Assembly: GCA_963677185.1 (NCBI GenBank) | Contig: OY781889.1 | Location: forward strand, 3,162,001-3,226,000 | Origin: G963677185 sp963677185 | GTDB lineage: Bacteria; Bacillota; Syntrophomonadia; Syntrophomonadales; Syntrophomonadaceae | DNA length: 64,000 bases | Direction of reading: 5' to 3' | Part shown: positions 58,679 through 64,000 of the stretch, piece by piece | Layout of the letters: each line of letters begins with the position of its first letter | Position numbering within the stretch: the stretch's first letter is position 1 | Translations under genes and position numbers: made by a program | Notes under the pieces: generated by a model | Seen by the model: only the letters and a program-made list of their open reading frames with translations | What the model was told of the DNA's origin: nothing | The model's database searches: none

Positions 58679-60355
58679 TCAATGCTCGAAATGCAGTTCA
58701 ACGAAGTTAAAGCCGTTCTTATAACCGGTGCGGGCCCGATCGGACAATTTGCAAAGCATATAGGCGGCGAGCTGGTCGAAATCCCCGCCTTGCTCCCAGA
58801 TATCCTCCAGGCTGGTCTTTTCCCGGGGTAAATCTACCCGCTGGCCGTCATATTGAATACATATATCCAGGTTGAACTCGTCAAAACGGACCTGAATATC
58901 CAGCGCTCCGGTAGCCAGGCTCTGTTCCGCCGCGAGTTCCAGGAATTCGATTATTGCCGAAGCCGCCCGGTTGATTACCGCCGGCCGTGCCCCCCAGGCG
59001 CCTCCCTTGCGCCGCATAAACGATAGAATGCCGTCATAATTATCAGTCGATGGATCATATGCCAGGTTGTCGGTCATGGCTATGCCCAGGCGGAAAACCA
59101 GGTTGAGAAACACCACGGTTATAGTAGCAAAGGTCAAAGAGGAGCCAAACATGGGCTGCAGCCAGAACGGCGCAACCGTTTGATAGAAGCCGGGCATCAT
59201 GTCAACGCTGAGCCCCAGGGCCAGGGAGAGGCCGATCATAAAGGTCTTGCGGGCATCCAGCATGCGCGACATGACCACCTGCAGTCCGGCCACCACCATG
59301 AAGCATATGCAGAACAGAAGGGCCGCTCCATCAACAGGTTTGGGCATTATTACAAACACTGCAGTCACTTTAGGAAAAAAGGCCAGGGCTGCAAACAGCA
59401 GGCCGGTCGTATAAGCCACTCGGCGGCTGGTTACTCCGGTTGCCATGGACAGGCCGACATTGGAGGAGCTAGTGCTGTGGGCCATTCCCCCCAGTATCGA
59501 ACCCAGTATCGTTTTAGCGCTTTCCGCCAGGACGCCCTGCCCGATTTGCTCCATATTCGGCCTTTTCCAACCGGGGTCGTTGATCTTCTGGCAGGTGGTT
59601 ATATCACCGACTGCCTTCAAAGACGCACATAAGGCGGCCACCAGGAACGGCAGCAGCAAGCTGGAGTCGAAAGCCATTCCCTGCCAGGCCAGAGGCGGCA
59701 GGTCAGCCCAGGAAGCCTCCATCAGTTTGCTTGTATCCGATGCTGCGAAACCTATAATAATGCCGTAAGAAATATAACCGATCAACAGCCCGATTAAGAA
59801 GCAGAACTCCCGCCACAAGCCTTTGCCCCATATGTTGATCCCCAGCATGCTGCCCAGGGTAATAACACCCACGATAATCATGCGGGGATCGCCGGTTACA
59901 GAGCTTTCATCCACCCCGAAAAACTCGGCAACCGCAAAGGGAATGATGGAAAATCCCACCATTATTATGACCACTCCGCTTACTTCAGGCGGGAAAAAGA
60001 AGCGCAGGCGATTGATGAAACGGGACAGAAAGCCTTCAAACAGGCCAGCTAGCAATGTCATTCCGAAGAATAAACCAAGACCGCCGCTTTGCACTGCGGC
60101 TATCCCGGCCGGTATGTAGGGTTCGCTGCCTCCTTCGGGACACAGAAACCCGGATCCGAAGGGCTTTTTCATCGCCTGGAAGATAGTGCCGATGCCTCCA
60201 GCCAGCATAGTCATCGCTACCAGGCCTTCAGTTACCGTGGCGCTGGCATTCATAGCCCGGGCAATGATTAGCGGAAAAACCAGGTTGCCTGACATCAGGG
60301 CCACATGCTGCACCGCCTGGCCTATAGTAATTCCCCAGGGCGGGACATCCTCCAC
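58679..60355 (-). CDS. NCS2 (xanthine/uracil) permease family protein with extra C-terminal domain
   Basis: 558 residues or more. About 14 membrane helices of the NCS2 type are seen ('GITIGQAVQHVALMSGNLVFPLIIA', 'FFPPEVSGVVIIMVGFSIIPFA', 'GSILGGMAHSTSSSNVGLSMATGVTSRRVAYTTG'). After residue 425 comes a soluble tail of about 130 residues ('SAIIEFLELAAEQSLATGALDIQVRFDEFNLDICIQYDG', 'AAYMLCKLSDRARTGYKNGFNFVELHFEH') resembling the ATP-binding fold of GHKL proteins, not usual in purine or uracil permeases. GTG 60355 has no ribosome site. The frame stays open to 60454 and reads plausibly ('QEEYNDIANIAYGVEDVPP'), so the true start is upstream at an unusual codon, or a frameshift lies there. Substrate unknown. 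Confidence 0.7.
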   Translation of the reverse strand: MEDVPPWGITIGQAVQHVALMSGNLVFPLIIARAMNASATVTEGLVAMTMLAGGIGTIFQAMKKPFGSGFLCPEGGSEPYIPAGIAAVQSGGLGLFFGMTLLAGLFEGFLSRFINRLRFFFPPEVSGVVIIMVGFSIIPFAVAEFFGVDESSVTGDPRMIIVGVITLGSMLGINIWGKGLWREFCFLIGLLIGYISYGIIIGFAASDTSKLMEASWADLPPLAWQGMAFDSSLLLPFLVAALCASLKAVGDITTCQKINDPGWKRPNMEQIGQGVLAESAKTILGSILGGMAHSTSSSNVGLSMATGVTSRRVAYTTGLLFAALAFFPKVTAVFVIMPKPVDGAALLFCICFMVVAGLQVVMSRMLDARKTFMIGLSLALGLSVDMMPGFYQTVAPFWLQPMFGSSLTFATITVVFLNLVFRLGIAMTDNLAYDPSTDNYDGILSFMRRKGGAWGARPAVINRAASAIIEFLELAAEQSLATGALDIQVRFDEFNLDICIQYDGQRVDLPREKTSLEDIWEQGGDFDQLAAYMLCKLSDRARTGYKNGFNFVELHFEH

Positions 60356-60457
60356 GCCATAGGCAATATTGGCTATGTCATTATATTCCTCTTGATCGTT
60401 GATACTATCACCAGCTTTTGATTCATTCAGTAATTGATAGTATACAACAAGACATCA

Positions 60458-60746
60458 CCTCACACAGCAAGCCTTTTTGGCAAATCCGAGCCAAATCTGC
60501 GTTTTCACAACGTCATAGGTAGTCACAGGGACGGTAGAACGTGTAAAAACCCTGATATTCAGGTTTGAGTCATAGGCAAATGTTTAGCTTTGCCACTGTT
60601 ATTTCCATAACCATGTGTTATGATTATTTTACAAGCGAATCTCAGGGACGGTTCTCTTGATTTAAATCCTGCAGATTTAAATCAAGAGAACCGTCCCTGA
60701 GATTCAGTCCGCTCGCAGAGAGCGATATTTGAAAGGAGGCTGTCTC
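60458..60746. other. Intergenic region with GGGACGG elements
   Basis: It holds the long palindrome at 60637-60705 and a partial relative, GGGACGGTAGAAC, near 60525. No gene is supported. The promoter of the molbindin gene should be at its right end. Confidence 0.5.
60637..60705. repeat. 69-bp perfect palindrome with REP-like GGGACGGTTCT motif
   Basis: Two 32-base arms, 60637-60668 and 60674-60705, are exact inverted copies around CTGCA. Each arm contains CAGGGACGGTTCTCTTG, a motif often found in REP-like elements near Y1-type (IS200-like) transposases in Clostridia; none is encoded here. It could also act as a strong terminator or a cruciform. Confidence 0.8.
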
Positions 60747-60950
60747 ATGGATGCAGGGGTTCGCAATCAGCTTACAGGCAAAATCACGGCAATTAAAAAA
60801 GGGGATGTAATGTCTCAGGTTACCGTGAGGATTGGTGACAATGACGTGACTTCAGTGATGACCACCGATTCACTGCAAGCAGTCGGTTTTAAGGAAGGCG
60901 ATACCGCTACCGCACTAATTAAAGCAATTAATGTAGTACTGGTTAAATAG
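60747..60950 (+). CDS. Molbindin-like Mop protein
   Basis: 67 residues, one Mop/TOBE domain: 'NQLTGKITAIKKGDVMSQVTVRIGDNDVTSVMTTDSLQAVGFKEGDTATALIKAINVVLVK'-like layout with the GxI...V.V and E-G-D/A-V-I-K-A segments. Such proteins assemble into hexamers that bind molybdate or tungstate oxyanions. AAAGGAGG lies 7 bases before ATG 60747. It stands alone before the nuo operon, separated by a strong terminator. Confidence 0.85.
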   Translation: MDAGVRNQLTGKITAIKKGDVMSQVTVRIGDNDVTSVMTTDSLQAVGFKEGDTATALIKAINVVLVK

Positions 60951-61019
60951 CTAAAGGAAATACTTAGACCGGATCAGGTTTACGGTCAGGCATTAAAAGC
61001 AATTACCGGGCTTGATAAG

Positions 61020-61064
61020 AAATAGGGCTGGCAATCCCAACGGGAGCCAGCCCTATTTCTTTAC
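61020..61064 (+). terminator. Strong terminator after the molbindin gene
   Basis: AAATAGGGCTGGC (61020-61032) and GCCAGCCCTATTT (61046-61058) form a perfect 13-bp stem around 13 bases, followed by CTTT. A short run of A on the other side allows action in both directions. Confidence 0.85.
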
Positions 61065-61263
61065 TAATAGCTTGTTGTGATCGTGCCCACCCTGCTATTG
61101 TGAAAATTTTATGGAAAGCCCATAACAACTGCAAATACCAATCATGACATTTAGTAGTTTATTTTCTGGATCAGGTTATCGCTTGCAGGATGTAAAATAT
61201 TGAGAGAGAATATATAAATCCCTGCCAGCCCTGTATACAAATTATTTTGTTGGAGTGAAACTT

Positions 61264-61620
61264 ATGTCTGACTATGCTTTGATTGGTGTTTTTTTCTTAT
61301 TGACCCTGGTTTTTCCGGTGGCTGCCATGGCAACCGCCGCAATGTTCCGGCCCCGGTCGGAAAGGGGCCCGGAGAAAATGATGCCGTATGAATGCGGAGT
61401 GGACCCTAAAGGATCTGCCTGGGTAAAGGTAAAGATCAATTATTTCCTTTATGCCCTGGTTTTTCTGGCCTTTGACGTGGAAACGATTTTTCTCTTCCCC
61501 TGGGCGGTCCAATTCAAACAGCTTGGGCTCTTTGCCTTTGTGGAAATGATAATCTTTATTGCCATCCTGCTGACCGCTCTATGGTATGCCTGGAAAGAGG
61601 GGGCATTGAAATGGTACTAA
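61264..61620 (+). CDS. nuoA: NADH-quinone oxidoreductase subunit A
   Basis: 118 residues with three membrane helices. 'KMMPYECGVDPKGSAWVKVKINYFLYALVFLAFDVETIFLFPWA' is the signature loop with conserved Cys and the E/D of helix 2. It is a membrane-arm subunit next to the quinone site. GGAG lies 8 bases before ATG 61264, preferred over GTG 61255. It starts a tight nuo operon and overlaps nuoB by 10 bases. Confidence 0.93.
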   Translation: MSDYALIGVFFLLTLVFPVAAMATAAMFRPRSERGPEKMMPYECGVDPKGSAWVKVKINYFLYALVFLAFDVETIFLFPWAVQFKQLGLFAFVEMIIFIAILLTALWYAWKEGALKWY

Positions 61621-62177
61621 ATAAGGCTGGAAACCAGCAAGATACAGATGAGGCATTAAGTCTGGAATCACAGAACATCATATTTGCCAGCCTGGAGAAA
61701 ATATGGAACTGGGGGCGCTCCTGGTCATTCTGGCCCCTGTCGTACGGCTGCAACTGCTGCCCCATCGAAATGATGGCCGCCGGCGCAGCGCGCTTCGATA
61801 TCGCCCGCTACGGTTACGAGGTCTTTCGCGCCTCCCCCCGGCAGGCGGACCTGCTTATTGTTGCCGGTCCGGTCACGGTTAAAATGGCCCCGGTGGTGAA
61901 GCGCCTGTACGAACAAATGCCGGCTCCCAAATGGGTACTGGCCATGGGCAACTGTGCTATCAGCGGCGGACCTTTCCGTGATGGCTACAGCGTTTTGCCC
62001 GGGGTTGACTCCATGCTGCCGGTGGACGTATATGTTCCGGGTTGTCCGGTGCGCCCCGAAGCCTTGTTCCATGGACTTTTGGAGCTGAAACGCCAGGTTT
62101 CGCCGCCGCTGCGAATCGGGAAAAAGCCCGCTGCCCTGGCTGACGAACGGGAAGGGAAGCGGGAGACACATGAATAA
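61611..62177 (+). CDS. nuoB: NADH-quinone oxidoreductase subunit B
   Basis: 188 residues. The N2 cluster ligands appear as the tandem cysteines in 'SYGCNCCPIEMMAAGAARFD', then 'AMGNCAISGG' and 'YVPGCPVRPEALFHGLLEL'. This subunit passes electrons to quinone. ATG 61611 lies inside the end of nuoA behind GAGGGGG; the ten-residue extension is rejected. It overlaps nuoC by 8 bases. Confidence 0.93.
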   Translation: MVLNKAGNQQDTDEALSLESQNIIFASLEKIWNWGRSWSFWPLSYGCNCCPIEMMAAGAARFDIARYGYEVFRASPRQADLLIVAGPVTVKMAPVVKRLYEQMPAPKWVLAMGNCAISGGPFRDGYSVLPGVDSMLPVDVYVPGCPVRPEALFHGLLELKRQVSPPLRIGKKPAALADEREGKRETHE

Positions 62178-62622
62178 GGAACGAGATGCAAATATGATTA
62201 AGCAACTGCAGACGGCTTTTCCTGAATCAGTGGAAATCCGCGATGATGGGGAATATACTTCGATTTATTGCCCGCCGGAAGCGCTTCGTTCAGTCATGGA
62301 CGGACTGAAAAAGCAGGGCGGCTGCAATTACCTGGGCAACCTGACCGCAGTGGACTATCCGGATGCTGTGGAAATGGTCTATCACCTGTATTCTATACCC
62401 GTTGCGGGCAAATTCTGTGTGAAAAGCCGTTTGAGCAAAGATCAGCCTGAAGTTGATTCCATTGCAGATATCTACCCGTCAGCCGATTGGCAGGAGCGGG
62501 AAGTCTTTGACCTGATGGGGGTCAATTTCCGCAATCACCCCAACCTGATCCGGATTCTTCTGCCGGATGATTTTGAAGGCCATCCCCTGCGCAAGGATTA
62601 CGGGAAGGGGGTCTCGAAATGA
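62170..62622 (+). CDS. nuoC: NADH-quinone oxidoreductase subunit C
   Basis: 150 residues. 'VDSIADIYPSADWQEREVFDLMGVNFRNHPNLIRILLPDDFEGHPLRKDYG' is the diagnostic 30-kDa-subunit signature. It lies in the peripheral arm beside NuoD. The start at 62170 overlaps nuoB; a second ATG at 62194 is possible. The stop overlaps the nuoD start (ATGA). Confidence 0.93.
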   Translation: MNKERDANMIKQLQTAFPESVEIRDDGEYTSIYCPPEALRSVMDGLKKQGGCNYLGNLTAVDYPDAVEMVYHLYSIPVAGKFCVKSRLSKDQPEVDSIADIYPSADWQEREVFDLMGVNFRNHPNLIRILLPDDFEGHPLRKDYGKGVSK

Positions 62623-63722
62623 GCCTGGTTCAAGACTTGATTACGATAAATGTAGGGCCCCAGCATCCCAGCACCCACGGCGGTTTGCATGTGGAAGCGG
62701 TTCTGCATGGCGAAGTGATCGTTGATACTATCGTCCACCTTGGTTATGTGCATCGCTCTATGGAAAAGATTGCCGAGAGCCGGACATTTGCCCAATTTTT
62801 GCCCTATACGTCACGGCTGGACTACCTGGCTTCGCAGCTGCCCACTCTGGGTTATGCACAGGCGGTGGAAAAGCTCTTGGATATAACCGTTCCTGAACGG
62901 GCCGAATACATTCGGGTGATCATGGCCGAATTATCGAGGATCGCCTCGCACATGCTATTCATTGGCAGCCTGGCCATCGATCTGGGAGCTGTTACTGGCC
63001 TGGTCTATACTTTCCGCGACAGGGAACGAATCATGAACATGTTCGAAATGACCAGCGGCCAGCGTCTGGTTGCCTCCTATATGCGCATTGGCGGGATCAG
63101 CCATGACCTTCCCGAAGAATTCTTTCCCTATGTCAAGAGCTTTATCAGCGATGTGCCCCGGATGCTGGACGAATACAACGGGCTGATAAGCGGCAATGAA
63201 ATCCTCCAGGCCCGCTGCAAGGGGGTGGGAATTCTACAGGCGCAGGATGCCCTTGATCTGGGTGTGACCGGTCCGAATTTGCGCGCCTGCGGCATTGCTT
63301 ATGACCTGCGCCGCGACGAGCCCGGCAGTTTCTATGAGCGCTTCAGCTTCCAGGTCCCCACCGGAGAAAACGGTGATTGCATGGACCGCCTGATGATGCG
63401 GATATATGAGATTGAACAGAGCGCGGCAATTATTGACCAGGCCTTGAAGGCTCTGCCCGAGGGCGATTTCAAAGCCAAAGTGCCCCGGGTGCTGAAGGCC
63501 GAAAAGGGCCGCGAAATCTATCATCGCATCGAATCCGCCAAAGGCGAGCTGGGCTATTATATCGTAGGCGACGGCAGTGACAAGCCTTATCGCCTGCATG
63601 TTCGCGCCCCCTCGTTTGTCAACCTGATGGCTTTGCCCATAATATCCAACGGCGGCAAGCTGCAGGACATAATTGCCAATATCGCCACCCTGGACCCGGT
63701 ACTCGGTGAATCCGACCGTTAG
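62619..63722 (+). CDS. nuoD: NADH-quinone oxidoreductase subunit D
   Basis: 367 residues. 'VGPQHPSTHGGLHVEAVLHGEVI' and 'LGYVHRSMEKIAESRTF' are the 49-kDa-subunit signatures, with the quinone-site His near residue 20; the C-terminus 'APSFVNLMALPIISNGGKLQDIIANIATLDPVLGESDR' is characteristic. It forms the quinone pocket with NuoB. The four-base overlap with nuoC indicates coupled translation. nuoH follows after 54 bases. Confidence 0.95.
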   Translation: MSLVQDLITINVGPQHPSTHGGLHVEAVLHGEVIVDTIVHLGYVHRSMEKIAESRTFAQFLPYTSRLDYLASQLPTLGYAQAVEKLLDITVPERAEYIRVIMAELSRIASHMLFIGSLAIDLGAVTGLVYTFRDRERIMNMFEMTSGQRLVASYMRIGGISHDLPEEFFPYVKSFISDVPRMLDEYNGLISGNEILQARCKGVGILQAQDALDLGVTGPNLRACGIAYDLRRDEPGSFYERFSFQVPTGENGDCMDRLMMRIYEIEQSAAIIDQALKALPEGDFKAKVPRVLKAEKGREIYHRIESAKGELGYYIVGDGSDKPYRLHVRAPSFVNLMALPIISNGGKLQDIIANIATLDPVLGESDR

Positions 63723-63776
63723 AGGCCCTCAAGGGGATTTCAAGCTCTATCGCATTATGATTAGGAGCAGGTGAAA

Positions 63777-64000
63777 ATGGAGACTGCATTTATTCAAATA
63801 GCCTCGTACATAAGAGAAATACTGGGCGGCTTCGGTATACCACCGTTCCTGGCCGATCTGGTTCTCCTGTTTATTCAGTGGACCTGCGTGGCGGGCATCG
63901 TGACCCTTAATGTCATTATTCTGATCTGGCTGGAGCGCAAAATATCCGGCTTTATACAGCAGCGCCTGGGACCCAACCGCCTGGGTCCATTCGGCGTTTT
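63777..64000 (+). CDS. nuoH: NADH-quinone oxidoreductase subunit H (partial, runs off the window)
   Basis: The first 74 codons are visible. After a hydrophobic helix near residues 25-50 comes 'WLERKISGFIQQRLGPNRLG', the NuoH hallmark at the quinone entrance. The ATG at 63777 is preceded by AGGAGCAGGTG. Since nuoH directly follows nuoD, there are no NADH-input genes (nuoEFG) between them, which suggests an 11-subunit type that may use ferredoxin or another donor; the rest lies outside the window. Confidence 0.93.
   Translation, partial: METAFIQIASYIREILGGFGIPPFLADLVLLFIQWTCVAGIVTLNVIILIWLERKISGFIQQRLGPNRLGPFGV

Noticed and set aside
1..64000. CRISPR arrays, rRNA or tRNA genes
   Set aside because: I scanned for regular short repeats and cloverleaf-like segments and saw none that I could support.

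Overview
The window looks like chromosomal DNA of an anaerobic Gram-positive bacterium of the Clostridia (Bacillota). Most genes have strong GGAGG-type ribosome sites, some start with TTG or GTG, and the gene set fits: a Bacillus-type FadN/FadA pair, a butyrate/4-hydroxybutyrate-type CoA-transferase, many 4Fe-4S flavoproteins, a sigma-54 activator, an ANTAR regulator beside glnA, a Uup-type ABC-F protein and an IS1634-like element. A syntrophic or fermentative fatty-acid metaboliser (Syntrophomonas-like) is my best guess. This is inference from gene content; no rRNA gene is present to settle it.

Layout. 1-740: non-coding, with one copy of a hairpin-rich dispersed repeat; the other copy lies inverted at 28549-28713. 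743-1771: GNAT-like acetyltransferase. 1880-6858 (minus): a beta-oxidation operon (CoA-transferase, fadN, fadA) with a -24/-12 promoter, faced by a divergent PAS/AAA+/HTH sigma-54 activator (7263-9098); two palindromes 31 bp apart lie between them. 9350-9547: a tandem pair of 91-nt units ending in a terminator, leading into 9602-17005, a four-gene iron-sulfur flavoprotein cluster: a GlcD/HdrD-like oxidase, two ferredoxin-fused glutamate-synthase FMN-domain proteins (one apparently degenerate) and a fused amidotransferase/GXGXG protein. 17282-20693: small metabolic and regulatory genes. 20952-30956: a surface and membrane block with two tandemly duplicated secreted proteins, a 928-aa exported protein, a MORN-repeat lipoprotein and zinc-ribbon membrane proteins. 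31191-37983: two MaoC hydratases, RNase H, an SsuABC/TauABC-like importer preceded by a riboswitch-like leader, and a crotonase.

38081-54176 (minus) is almost wholly nitrogen assimilation: ANTAR regulator, glnA, gltB, gltD, nadE, carA, carB, a GntR regulator, then glnK and amtB. Imported ammonium would pass through GlnA and GltBD and feed NAD and carbamoyl-phosphate synthesis. 54279-56766 is an IS1634-like insertion flanked by an exact 271-bp target duplication, which left both neighbours (the Uup-type ABC-F gene and the promoter upstream of glnA) intact. The right end holds an NCS2 permease with an unusual C-terminal domain, a molbindin, and the start of a complex I operon (nuoABCD and partial nuoH).

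The most promising undescribed elements are the riboswitch-like leader at 36241-36385, the tandem 91-nt leader at 9350-9547, and the GlcD/split-GOGAT cluster that follows it. The window also has a complete conventional GltBD, so that cluster probably does something else. No tRNA, rRNA or CRISPR array was seen.
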